The notes beneath the pieces were generated by a model, which was not told the DNA's origin, ran no database searches, and saw nothing but the letters and a program-made list of their open reading frames with translations. Shown here piece after piece: positions 22,326-34,903 of a DNA stretch of 64,000 nucleotides. Both the position numbers and the translations under genes were made by a program. The number at the start of each line of letters is the position of its first letter. The first letter of the stretch is position 1. This stretch comes from Procambarus clarkii (taxonomy: Eukaryota; Arthropoda; Malacostraca; Decapoda; Cambaridae), in contig NC_091165.1 in NCBI RefSeq assembly GCF_040958095.1, positions 27,364,479 through 27,428,478 of the forward strand, read 5' to 3'.

Positions 22326-25300
22326 TCATGTTCTGTTCATTTCAGTGACAAGTGTGTGAAGTAAGTGAAGGTGTTCAGGTCCCAGTAAGCGAGTGAGATG
22401 CTGACTTAGGGTAGCAAGAGCTTGAGTATCTCGACCCTGGCACGTCAGTACCAAGGACTGCAGCAGCACCACTAACTCGGCATCATCATATGGTACTGCA
22501 GTAAGAGAACATCCTCTTTAAGAAATGCAACATTTACAGATAATTGATCTCACAATCATAAAGTTAAAAATTCAAATTCTTATAATAATAGTTTACAATA
22601 CATTATTCATGCAAATTATAAGCTAAATTCAACAAAGAAAAATATTCAGAATACCCTCGTTAGAACAAAGAAACCCTAAACCCACACACGAGAAACTTCT
22701 CATTTCTAATGTACAAGTAGTCACTTTACTCTCCAGAACCCAAGATGCAGGAATGATTCATTAATCATATTTACACAAGTAACACAATGGGGAACTAGGT
22801 TTTATGAATGAACAACATAAGTAGTTCAACTGATACAGTATTAGTAATACAATGGAAAAATAGCTCCAAGTATAAAAGTATAAATTTTGTTATACATACT
22901 GGAGCCATACTATAAATTATTCCTATAAATGATACACTAAACACCTGCAATAATAAACACTATTCTGCAGTGACAGTGGTTACCTGTATCACCCCAGAAC
23001 AATGTTTCATACTTGAATATGGGATAAATTGAAATTTAATAACAAAATTTTTCTTTTCCAGTTAATAAAACTGTACAGTGTTCCCACTTGAAAAATGATT
23101 GGTTCCCGACCCATGCATTTCATTTGAACCTTACTATTTGTTGACTTAATAATTGTACACAATGCAATCACAATAACATGATGTATCTATGAGAAAATAT
23201 TAAAGCTGTACAATGGAAACAACCTGTGTCCCTGGACTCCCAAGGCAAACACACTACCAACTGAGCCGTGATGAGGTCAAAAGTATTTCAACCAGAAATA
23301 CTACTTGACTTACTTGGAGTTTGCAGGGCACAATCTGGTACCTTCAACTGAGTGCGTGGGAATCTCGTAAAACTTTGATTGTGGTGCCAGTCGATGACTT
23401 CCAAACTTCAATTAAGTCTGGAAGTATTTCTGGTTGAATAGTAACTATACCATGCATTGTCCTGAAAGTATTGCTCCAACATGAACAAACTAGGGAAGCA
23501 AAGCAGAGGTTGTAACCAATGCTAGGTCATCAGAACCTTCGTCCCAAAGCAATGTAAGTGCTTTGGAACCAATAATAACTGGACAAACATTCTACCCAGG
23601 GAATAGTAGGATCTTGCCTTACAGCACAACTGAAATAGGAGTGCTACAAAAAATATTATAACAGACATTGATAACTTGCTTGTTGGCTTAAAATGATATA
23701 ACAGTTTTTTGTTACAGCATATGCATGTTGCAAAATTTGAAAGGTAATAGATAAAACAAAATTTGAAGTTACTAAAACATAAGGCAAACATTTATTTTCA
23801 ACCAAACAATGGACATACTCCACACCATAACATACTGTACTCCATAAACATTTGAGTTTTTTACAGGGTATAGAAAAAACTAGGAATGCAATTCAGAAAA
23901 TGACAGAATTTTCTTAAAAGTAATATTTATAAAAATAAGCTGTTAAGCATTTACCATTAAGTTTTTGCAGATCAGGAGAGTTCCAAGAGTACTTTTCCAG
24001 AAGCTGAGCATGAGGCAGCTTGGTGTGCTGAGGTAAAGGCTGCAGTGTCAACAGAATGAGCAATGAAGAAATTTCACACCTGGAAGAATATACTATTTTT
24101 TTACAGTTTTTATCACTAGATGTTACAGTATTACACTTTTGTCTCTCACAATTACACTGCATTAAGAGCCATATCATTTTGCTGACTCTGATTTGTGTAC
24201 AGTTATACACTATTCCCTCTGCCATTATATGACTGAGTTGAACCTACTTTTATTCTGCACTTTAATTGAACAACAATATATATAAAAAAAAAGGCAATTG
24301 CACAGAATTTGAGAACTGCTGTTAGGCTATAACAACAGAATTTGGAAAATGATGAATTATAGTACCTGTACAAAGATACAAGTTGGATGTGGATCCTATT
24401 TTTGCTAGACAATGAAGAACTGTAAGGCATACATAGCCTTGAGGACTTGGACAAAACGTAAGCTGAACTTTATACAGAGGTACTCTGAGACGGTCTTAAG
24501 AGGATTTATTTTTTAGATTAAATTAATGGAAATGTCATGGAAACATATGGAGTGTAAAATTCAGAAAATCACGAGGAAAAAGTTCCAAGATAATTTAGAC
24601 GAGAGACTGTTGAAGAGAATGTATTTGAGTAAATGGATTGTACTTGTCTTACCGAGGAATTCTCCACTGTTCTTGTATCATATGTATGTAATTTTGTTTA
24701 AACAAATTATTATTATTTTATTTATTATATTCCTATACTATACTGCTCTCCTACTTTCTACAAAGTAATGCTTTTTCAAACCACAAAAGTGGGAACAGGG
24801 TAATGATGATTACTGTACATTAAAGTACTTAAAATAAAAATTATAAGATAAACTTTTATGAAGAGCAAAATTAATCATGGGTTTACCTAGCCAGAATGTC
24901 CTTATACGCCCCAGTAAGTGGTAGTTCGGCAGTTTTCTCAATTAATGTTGTCATCTGGGTAAACACCATCAAAGCTCCATGAAGATCTCCTGAACATAAG
25001 AAAATTTAAAAAAATTATCAAAGATATTGAGGCTAAAGGAAGCACAGTAGTCACATAAGTCATGTCACAGACGAACTCTAGAGTGGCTCTCTTCGTGGTT
25101 GCTTCCGATACCCCTCTGAGTGTTGTCACGTAATTGAGCCCGACACGTGACTGGGCCGACATACTAACCAACACCAAGGCACTGTCCAATATTATTCACT
25201 ATGCCCCAACATTACATCTTATCACCTAGGTGCAGGTTGTTATTCCCCCTCTCTACAATCACATTTCCACACCTCTGAAGAGACTTGTGTTTATTCACAT

Positions 25301-28300
25301 GGTAACCCATGGTGGTTTGCCAACACAGCCCACCGTTCCACAACATGCAGTTGACTTTTACTTCCTCATATGCTGAGGCTGATAATTTAATGGTGCCTTT
25401 AGTAGCATAATCTCTGGGTTACAGCAGTGGTTTTACCAAATGAACAGCCTCAGCTTAAGCTTGAATAATCTAAGAGGATTTCTGTTTGGGACAATAATAT
25501 ACTGTACTATAATAAATAAAAAATTGAAGCCCAAATTTATAGGCTTCCTTCTAGTTTTTATTGTAGTGGTTGATATGCTTATGTATTAATCACTGAAGCC
25601 ATTCCCTAAATGAAGAAGTGTTTCCTGGAATACAGAACAGGGCACCAATAAATAAATGCTATTAATTAATACAACAATATACAGTACAGTATATAAAAAA
25701 AATCCACTACTTTCGAGGGTGGCTCCAAGAGAGGTATAAGGCTTTAAAGAACACAAAATTCACCTACTGAAGTTAAACATGCCATATTGACCATGTCAAC
25801 AATTCAACTACTGAAAGTAAATGTGGCATATTGATCAGTCATACAAACCCAGTTCTATTTTGCATGAAGCAATGTAGCCAAGACAAGTGAGGTGGTGGAA
25901 GGGAGAGGCAGCATGGAGGTCAGCTGCTATACGTAGATGAGTCAGTGCTTCTGATGGGCGTCCTAATGACCGAAGGGCCTGAAAATTAAATACTGTACTA
26001 TGTTTTATTAATCCTGAATAAATTTACATATTTAATTATGATGTTGAATAACAGAACTCTGTCACCAGACTGTTACTGTTTAATGGCTAAGCATTTTTTG
26101 AAGACAAAATCCCAGGATACATGGCTGCAGCAGCATCTTAATTAATAGTCACGGTCTCTGTCAATGTAGTTACGAGATGTCGGCAATAGTAATTTGTGTG
26201 TAGGAAGTATTCCCGATGCACTCTGGAAATGCCTCCTCACACTCAGTCTTATTCCTGGCTTGATGATCACCCCGTTCTTAAAAACAATAATTAATTTGAT
26301 GCAGAATGTTGTCTTTTTTTTTTCTTTGTACAGCAGTGGAGGTAATTAGGTCCATATACATTATTTTTATTATTGCTAAATATTTCAGTGAAATACAGTA
26401 CTGTACAGTATTTACATCATAATAATTATTTGAATCAAATGGAAAAATTTCAATTTGGTTATTGTCTTATGCAAAGAATTAGACAACCAAGATAGTTTTG
26501 CTAATTCAGATTAGCAGGTCCAATTAACCATAAACAAAATTCTGGCAATTTGTTTATGTTTTAATATAAAAATGTTCTTTTCCACATGTATATGGAATAA
26601 AAAAAAATTGCAAATACAAGACATCATATCATTTGAAATAATATACCATACTAAAACACATTAACTGTATAAAATAGCAAAGACTGGATAGAGTGGAATA
26701 TTGGATACACCAGAGTTTGGATCCAATCAGAGAGTGAATCTGCTGTACCATATTTAGTTTTTAACAGTCTTCTTGATAAATCATATAACTTAGTTAAGGA
26801 AAAATATACAAAGCTCATTTGATGACACTGTAGAGATTAGAAAGGTTGATCATATCAGAGTGCTTATTACTTAGATGGATGGATAACTGGTGTGCAGTTT
26901 TAAAGTATGAAAGATAAATATTATAAATGTATGCTTCTATTCAAAATAAAAACAAATGTGACAGTGTACAGCGCAGTACTGTATTTCTTTCCTGTAAATC
27001 ACTGTGAATCTTTGACGGAGTATAAAACTTTAACATTTATGTTCCTCTGTATATGTACCACAATGTACTGTAAAGAAATAGGTTCTACCTAAAAAACATG
27101 ATGACAACCTGACTGTTGCTTCCTTGTCCTGATTAGCAACATTTTAGCATTTAATAAGATAAAATTACAGTACCTGTCCCAACTCCACAGCAAGTGATGC
27201 AGCTAGTGCTGGCTTCTTCTGGTCTATGTACAGTTGAATGGCATGTTGGAAACAACTAATTGCAGTCATAAGGTGTTCATTAAAACTGGGACAATGGAGG
27301 TGATGATTCACAACTTCAGCCTGAAAGAATAGCAGAACACTGATAATGTAGTTTCAAGGAATTCTGTAGAAGAGCTAAATACAATTAATTTCCAAGCAGT
27401 AACAAATTCAAGCTGTAGGTGAATAGGAAATGTTGTTTTCTGAGCAGGATGCTCAGATGCTCTCTAAAACAATATACAGTAATTGAATATGCCATTTGAC
27501 AGGATTGTACGAGACATGGCATAGTGAAATTTTTCTTTGGGGAATTACAGATTCGTACCTTGTAGCGCAGTAGTGTACGTCCTCGGCTCACAACCAAATA
27601 CAGTATAATGGGTTCAATCCCTGGGTAGGACAAAGATGGTTTGGCACTTTTCCTTCCACCACATGCCTCAGTTCATCTAGTAGTAAACAGATACTGTACC
27701 TTGGAGTTAGGCTACTGTTGTGGGTTGTATCCTGGGTAAGGTCATCAGTACTGTAGTTGGCCTAGACTTGTACAGGGACCTTGATAAGCCCAACAGGCTT
27801 TTGTCCCTGACTATGGGAAACCATAAATTTTACCAAATGTCCCTACTGGGTCATACTGATATGACCCAGGCACTCATAGTGGGGCACTGTAGTGAAGCTC
27901 AATCAAGGCAAGTGTCATTGCACAAAATTCATTCATGAACATTCAAAAGCCTTTCCAACTTCTACTTATATCATAAGGAACTGCCACATAGTGCTCTTGC
28001 TAAACTGCTAGATCACTACCTGGCTGTTACTTCTAACTGTCCCCAGATGATATCATTAACTTCACCGAGATTCTCTGTAGGCTAGATTAATGAAGAAGTG
28101 GCCAATAAGATCACTATAGTATTGAGCATGTCCATCATCAAACAAACATGTTACAAATTGACTGCAAGCTATTTAAACCATCTAATGAGGTTAAGGGTGA
28201 AAAAATTAGTAAAGTACTGTAATCTTTTCCATAAAAACTACAATCCTGTATCAAGACCAGTATTTACCGAAGTCTTTTCTGACTAAACTTATCTAATTCA

Positions 28301-30904
28301 TATCTTTATTGTTATAACCTTTCAATGATTTGTATAATGTAACAATGTACTTCAATCATGTAACCCCCTTATTCTTCACTTTTAGAGAAAATATAAATTA
28401 AATTTTTATTTATCTCCTTTCAAAATGGAAATTTCAAATTCCCAGGAATAAATTTGTCATCCTTCTGTTTATTATGGTGCATATTCTAAATGGAAGGGGT
28501 CTAACAAGCATAAGATAAAGCATTAGATGAATTATTACTAACACTTCATGTTATGAATTCTAGCATTCTATTTGTCTTGTTTTGAACATTTATCCATACT
28601 GTACATTGATTTCAAAGCTTAAGATCCTTATTAATTATGACAAGAAATTTGGCAATTTCAATGCTGTCTAGCTGATAACTAGTAACTATCATTTCCTCTG
28701 CTGAAAACCCTGCATTTGCCACACAAACACCTACCTTGAGGAAGTACCTGGCGGCCTGAGTTATGGCCGAGACTTCAGTGGTGGGGTTCACCAGGGTCTG
28801 CTCACATCTGGCCACAGCTACGCAGCACAGACCAGCTTGTGCCCATGCCTCCCCATCACTCAGCTCTCGTGCTAACTGACCTGCAACATTTAATAATAGC
28901 CTGATACTAGGCCCCAGTAACTTTCTTTATACAGTAACTATTTCAAAATTTACCAAATACAAAACAAAAACAAACAAAAAGGAATTACTTTTGCTGTACT
29001 ATGCCATAAAATATTAATAAAATATATATGTATAATTTATTTTATTGAAATAGTACAGATTTAGTGATTTATAAATATTCTCCATCACACAGCGCTATAG
29101 TTCTGGGCATTACCTAGTTGAAAAGTTGATCATATCAGAGAAAGTCAAATGATTTCTAGGGAGTAATTTGAGAAATTAGATACAAGTCCATGGAATGCTG
29201 TACTAGTTTAATACAGACTCATAAGTGCTGCACTGAACTGTTCAGATACAGGCCCATGGGGTGCTGCACAATTTGGATACAGGATACAGTGGTATAATGT
29301 AACCATAATTATACGAGCAGCACAATGATAACTTTTTGTTATATTGTACTGTACAAGCAGTTCTGAAGTCATGAAGTCGATGCTTTTCCAAAAAGGCACT
29401 CAAAATATATAAGGACCTTCTGTATTTAAATAGCAAGTGCCTCATAGGTCTGTGATCTAACAAATCCACAATCCTTAGGTTAGGCATGGATTTACTATTC
29501 AGAAGATTATATAAAATTAATCTTCAAAATGCAATGTGCTTTTTTATATGATCTGATACGGTCAATTTTTCAATGATGCATTAAACACCACTACAATGAA
29601 AGATATGGGGTGAAAGGGATGCGGAGCAGAGGGAAGGGCAGCAATAAATTAACTCATTTAAATGTAATCAGCTCACCAAACTCTTCGCTTGCTTCTGCTA
29701 CATTTGGCTTTCGGAGAAAACGTCTGTAAGATAAAAAAAATGCATATTAATTTAATTCCAACAAACTGGATAGTTAATTATGTATTCTTGAGTCCCAATG
29801 TAAACAGTCACAAGGGAAACATAATAGGGATAGTTTTGTATGTTGGGTTTTGTATGTTGATAACACTACTTGACAAGATTGAAGAGATGGTTTCATTCTC
29901 GACTCACAAATGATGATCCAAGGTTCAATTCACAGGTGGGACAGAAATCGTTAGGCATGTTTATTTTCACCTAATGCCTCTGCTCACCTAGCAGTTAATA
30001 GGTACCTAGGAGTTAGGTAATTAGTGTAGTGTTACATCTTTGGAATGGTCAGTAGTTTGGCCTCGGAAAGGGGAGGGGGGGGACTTTGATACAAGCCTAA
30101 ATTATAGATATACACAGGCATCCTGTCCCCCAACAAAATTAGCTAAAAAAGATTTTTAGCTGAAAACATGTCCAACCTATTTAAAAGTAAAACCAAATAG
30201 TACGCAATTCAATCTGCATAGTTTCCTAAAGTGTGCTTCAAACTGCCACTGTATCTTGTGCTGCCAACTCCTCCAATATTAGTACCGTACTTAAGACGTG
30301 CAACTTCACCCAGTGTAATCTTAGTCATCAATTTATATTGTAGTTATTATGTTGCACTCAAACTTTTGCTACAATGAACCTATTAATAATCTTATCTGTT
30401 AAGAGTAAGGACCTGCCCGAAACATTATGGGTGTTAGTGGCTTTGCAAGAATGTAAAAACAATTATATTATGTACTCTCGCAAATCCAATGTACCTTCTT
30501 GTAATTAAATAAATAAATAAATAAATAATTAGAAACAATCCACCTTCAGGATTATTAGTCTGCCTCCACTGTGCTATGAAATCATGTGATGCCCGAGCGT
30601 CTAACATTATATACTATTATATATACTGTATATATATACATTTCTCTAATGCTAATAGGAGACCTGTGAACTATAAAATTATCCAAATGTTTAGGTTACA
30701 AAATATGGTCAGAAAGTTTTATCCTAATCCGTCCTTTCTTGATGTTCTAATATATTTGACATTATAATCATACCGCCCCATGCTATTTCAAAATAAGCTA
30801 CAAAAAGGCTTTACATGAATTGCTTAGGCCTACTTTTTCAGCTTTGATGAAATATTTCGATATTGTTGAAGGTAATCGTTGCCCACCACGGCAGACGACT
30901 CCAT
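22326..30904 (-). CDS. F8A1: 40 kDa huntingtin-associated protein (HAP40 / F8A)
   Basis: Eight coding exons on the minus strand, join(22326-22495, 23955-24079, 24887-24989, 25849-25978, 27174-27320, 28735-28880, 29677-29723, 30834-30904), give 939 nt and 312 aa; every junction is GT-AG and in phase. HAP40 is a TPR-like helical protein that binds and stabilises huntingtin and links it to Rab5 endosomes. Recognition rests on near-identity to the human protein at 'KLKKRFLRKPNVAEA' (residues ~22-36), 'AVARCEQTL', 'TQAARYFLK', 'ALRSLGRPSEAL', 'DILARCEISSLLILLTLQP' and 'LLEKYSWNSPD', in the same order. The human protein is 371 aa; the Pro-rich loop of the human centre is absent here. The start ATG (30904) gives 'MESSAVVGNDYLQQYRN', aligning with human 'DFLARYRLVSNKL'. 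Introns hold a foldback element (23230-23445), SINEs (27560, 29878) and a dispersed repeat (30405). Confidence 0.95.
23230..23445. mobile_element. possible foldback / SINE composite in HAP40 intron 7
   Basis: On the minus strand 23240-23270 resembles a tRNA A-box head ('GGCTCAGTTGGTAGTGTGTT'). The 19-base word TATTTCAACCAGAAATACT at 23284-23302 returns inverted at 23423-23440 with one difference, enclosing about 120 bases. It may be a tRNA-derived element with inverted ends or two elements side by side. Confidence 0.5.
27560..27840 (+). mobile_element. tRNA-derived SINE in HAP40 intron 4
   Basis: Head with a B-box-like 'GGGTTCAATCCCTGGG' (27610-27625), body 'TTTTCCTTCCACCACATGCC' and 'TCATCTAGTAGTAAACAGAT', tail 'GGGACCTTGATAAGCCCAAC' and 'AGGCTTTTGTCCCTGACTAT'. 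Inserted antisense to HAP40. Confidence 0.75.
29878..30130 (+). mobile_element. tRNA-derived SINE in HAP40 intron 1
   Basis: B-box-like 'GGTTCAATTC' near 29920, body 'TTTATTTTCACCTAATGCCT' and 'TCACCTAGCAGTTAATAGGT', then 'GGTACCTAGGAGTTAGGTAA'. Diverged copy, antisense to the host gene, with a G-run at 30070-30092. Confidence 0.75.
30405..30530 (+). repeat. dispersed repeat with AAAT tail
   Basis: 'AAGGACCTGCCCGAAACATT' leads to 'CCAATGTACCTTCTTGTAAT' and an (AAAT)n tail at 30508-30530. The tail suggests retroposition. It shares the word GCCCGAAAC and 'TTAGTGGCTTT' with the inverse orientation of the 'CGAAACGC' family, so the two may be related. Confidence 0.6.
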
Positions 30905-31165
30905 CCCGTTCCAGTATTATACTAGAAACGTCAATCATATAATGATACATCAGAGACAGTAGAATAATACATAATATTCTGTACAGTTATAGCGGTTGTC
31001 ATTTTATTTTAAGAGGAATTGGATTAGTATTTGTGGTGTGCATGAGGTGCTTGTGGTGTGTGGTGAGGAGTTCAAGAGAATGTGGCGAGCCCGGGAGAGT
31101 TCGCGACGTAAACACACTCAAGCACAGTCTTGAGGCGCCACCGTCACACTTTCCTTTGAGTGGAC
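30905..31165. promoter_or_regulatory. candidate bidirectional promoter, HAP40 / CDK2AP1-like
   Basis: Lies directly upstream of the HAP40 start codon. From 31030 the sequence becomes GC-richer than its surroundings, with CpGs in 'GCGAGCCCGGGAGAGTTCGC' and 'GGCGCCACC'. A strong plus-strand splice donor (GGAC followed by GTAAGTACT) at 31166 suggests a first exon leading away from HAP40. No TATA box is evident, as is usual for such promoters. Confidence 0.4.
31020..31165 (+). other. putative non-coding first exon of the CDK2AP1-like gene
   Basis: Ends at the consensus donor GTAAGT (31166-31171). The next convincing plus-strand acceptor followed by a real coding exon is 'TTCAATTTCAG' at 41353-41363, one base before the CDK2AP1-like start codon. 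The implied intron is about 10.2 kb. The 5' end is a guess. This is an inference from splice signals and gene order only. Confidence 0.35.
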
Positions 31166-31171
31166 GTAAGT

Positions 31172-34100
31172 ACTCGAGGCTGCTGGCCCCACACTCCCCA
31201 CACCTCACCCCACACCCCCCACACCTCACCCCATATTATCTCAAGCGTGGGGTGATGCCAGGCAGCAGGGCGCCGCGCCTCCTGGCTTGCTCAAGGCTTT
31301 TGTCTCTCCGCCCAACGCCAAGTGGCACATCTCGGCTAAACTTCAGACTTTTTCTTTAGTGATGTGATTCCGTTTTGGTGTCTAGGTGGAGCCGATGCTC
31401 GCTCTTGTACAGTACTGCAGGTTTTGCATTTTGAAATGGATGTTGTTGGTGTCCTAGGCGCGAGTTATGAGAGTGTAGTAAGGCATTGTGGATGATCTCC
31501 AGGTAGCTCGTTAAGTGAGGTTAAACACAATAGGTTTGGCCAGGAACCAGATGGATGACATCGTGGACATATCCTCCCCCTTGCCTAGATATCTCTGAAG
31601 CTACTGCTGAGTCTCCATTGAACTGCATGAGCTCTGCAGTACTAAAAATGGCTAACACTAATTTTCTGTAGTCTGGACTATGACCATGGAATGCAGCATT
31701 TTCTAATTTCTGTGCCTTCAATCATTTTAATTTGTTAAAATAGCAACAAGTATGATCATTTTAATGTAGGATTTCTGTTGGTTTGCAGTTAATGTTGGAA
31801 AATTATATACAAGTTAATTGAGGCCATGTCTCATGGTATAGCATGCACAGAATACAGTAATTGTCCAATCATGGGATGATTGTTGCAATAATCTATACAG
31901 TTTATTTATCACAGATAATGTATTTTGAACTCATAATAAACAAGTTCTAAATGAATTAGTCTGCCTTCACTTGTGATTTATTGACACTACAGCCTAGGCT
32001 TTTCATTGGCACAAATTGACAGGGCAACTGCCTAATAATGTAACCTGTCACCTTGCAACTGGGTAATGATTGCACAAATTTAGAAAAGATAAATTTGATA
32101 AATTTAAAAATTTTTAATAAAACTTTAAATATTAAATAAATCCTTAGTACTTTGTTATATATTTTTAGTAATATTTTTAATTGGCATTATCTACCTGGAA
32201 CTCTGCCTTATTGGAGGTACTGTATTGATTTCTTTATTTAAACATTTTGATGGCTGCAACTTTAGCAGATCCAGGTTAGGCCACACCCTAGTTAGGTCAG
32301 TGAGCTAACTAGACCAAAATTCCTAAAATTTCTCTTTAGTCTAGAGCAGGAGAGAGCACATAGAAGGCTAGGCCTGAGCACATGCAGCACCAAGCACTGA
32401 ACCAAGCCAGGTCCACAACACAAACTGGACAAAATATGCAGGGGGAATTTAACTAAAATATAGAACCATACCAAGCAAATAGTTCCCACAGAAAAAAGCT
32501 CCAAAGATGGCTGGCACTTACTTTAGAAACAACAGGATTTTTGCAACTGATTGATGACCCAGGAGCCCTACAGTGGACAACAGCTGGTGTCCAGCAACAT
32601 AATTGGCTTGGATAGCTGAGGAAGCCCTGGAGACCCCTCCCCCACCTTACTAGTAGTTGGGGGGGGGGGGTTAGTGCTAACGAGCTCACACTAGTTTCGA
32701 GAGATTCGATTGTTTACATTATTTGGAGAGTTCATTTGGCACTTTTGAGGCTTTGGTTATTTTGAACAAAGCAGTAGTCAGTATTGGTTTGGTGACTTTC
32801 TGGATGCTTTCCTGGTGGGTTGGCAAAGTGTCACTTACTTTCTCTGCCTCTGAGAGGGAGGCCAAGTTTTGTCTCTTGTTAGGTCCAACAGAACTCCACG
32901 ACTGATGTGACCTAGTAGTTAGGAGCCATCTTAATAAAATACAGTAACTTCAGGAAGTCACAAGGGGCTCTCCTCAAAAATACAACTTAAATCCCCATTT
33001 TGAGGTCAGCACACAAGTAAATATAAATATTATGCATTTACATGTACATTAGATGTGTGCCCCACAAAGTGTACCATTATTCACAAAGTTGCCCACAAGT
33101 TAAAATAATGGCCAACTCCTGGCCAAGTAGTCCTTAAATTATATGTGCCTAAGGACTTAGATTTAGGATGACATCCTAAAACAGTAGGGTAGAGTAAGGG
33201 GCATGAAGAAGGGAAGCCCAATCTCCACTGGCTATATCAGGAAAGTGTTCAGAGTGCTCCCAAAAATTCTCACTGGGGCAGTATAATCAATTGTATATAC
33301 TGTACTGAACAAAATTAAAGCATCCATAAGCATTAAGAAATTACATATTTTGGCTTATCCTGGCTTCTTCAGAGAATGATCATTGTTTGGAAAGCACCAA
33401 ACTGTCCATTACCATATATAATCCTAGTTGGTGTGTCATAAACCCAGCCAAGCACAAATTGATTGTCTACATCCTGTCCTTTGTAGTTTCTCAGCTGATG
33501 AACAATGATCTTTAATTAATGAAGTAATTATTTAACGATGTCTGGATTCATAACATCATTCAATCAGTGAGCAGGCATTTCATATGGATCCAGACCACTT
33601 TTCAGCTTTATTTTACCTTCATATTTATCCCCTGCTTGTCAAGGTTCTGACAGACAGGTCAGCAAGCTTTTCATCAAGATGATTTACTGAGCATGCTTGT
33701 TTACACTCTGATATTGGTAGTATGGCCACTAATCCTGGTCAGTGAGTAAATCTTGATATAAATGAAACACAGTATTAATGTACAGTACTGTACTTCAGTG
33801 CCTAAAACTCATTCATTTGCAAAAAATATGTCATTCAAGGGATATAATGTCATATTGTTTAAACAACAGATACTGCACTCCCAATATATGGTTAGAATAT
33901 CATGTTACAAATACTGTGCCCATGAAGCTACCAGATAATGCTTTATATGCAGAGGAGGGATGCTGACACCACTGACAAAACTTTATTAAGGTGTGACCTG
34001 TATGTTGTTGCTTAGTGTCTTTACAGTGCCATATTAAGTTTTCCAATATGGTCAATTTTTATTTTGTTACAACATTATATATCTACCTTGGCTAGAGAGA

Positions 34101-34667
34101 CCTGGATGAGTTAGTTAAATTCCACTTAGTCCATGACTAATCTCCAGTTGTCAAAAAACTGATCTTCGTGGCAAGTACATATTGAAACATATCAGTGCTC
34201 TCTAGGAATCATTGGACAAACATTACTTGTGTTGCTTATATGCTTTAGGTTACATTATCCTCTATTTAGATAGTGTCACACTTCATAGGCCTGTATCCGG
34301 TGTATCCATACTTCTTAGGATACAGAATTTATAGAAATGCTGCACTTTCTCTGATATGATCCCCTTTCCAATAATACACCGATGTGAATACTCTGTGAGG
34401 TAAAATAGTTTTATCTATTAGTTACAGAATATTACTGTATTAGAGAAATTGCATCTTTGTCTTCTGAAGCATGAGACAAAATCTTGATAGACCCTCAGGT
34501 GGGTTTTGTGCATTTTAGATGTGTTCTGCAGATTGTTAGATACTGATTCATTTTGTAGAAAATGCAGAACTTCTCATGGGTAATTGGAGGATTGTCTGAA
34601 TAGTGAATCTGTACCTAACCTTAGAATTGTGGTTTTGTTGGAAATGGGCCCATGGCCCATGGCTAGG
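31172..34667. other. no gene recognised; possible CDK2AP1-like intron 1, first part
   Basis: The first 200 bases are C-rich with a repeated 'CCACACCTCACCCCA'. A G-run of about 13 lies at 32659-32671. The rest is AT-rich with no exon of recognisable coding content on either strand. Confidence 0.45.
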
Positions 34668-34903
34668 GAGCTGGTCGGCCGAGTGGACAGCACACTGGAC
34701 TTGTGGTTCCGGGTTCGATCCTGGGCTCCGGCAAGAAACAATGTGCAGAGTTTCTTTCACCCTATGCCCCTGTTACCTAGCAGTAAAATAGGTACCTGGG
34801 TGTTAATCTGCTGTCACGGGCTGCACCCAGTGGAGGCCTGGTCGAGGATCGGGCCACGGGGACACTAAAAGCCCCGAAATCATCTCAAGATAACCTCAAG
34901 ATG
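34668..34903 (+). mobile_element. tRNA-derived SINE, near full length
   Basis: Close relative of the copy at 1996: head 'CTGGTCGGCCGAGTGGACAG', B box GGTTCGATCC, body 'AGAGTTTCTTTCACCCTATG' and 'TAGCAGTAAAATAGGTACCT', end 'CCCCGAAATCATCTCAAGAT' and AACCTC. Confidence 0.88.

Noticed and set aside
28612-28815. Separate small minus-strand gene
   Set aside because: It is HAP40 exon 3 read through its donor into the intron.
31033-31359. Plus-strand open frame of 108 codons upstream of the CDK2AP1-like gene
   Set aside because: Low-complexity translation of a C-rich repeat beyond a strong splice donor at 31166; the spliced exon does not need to code.
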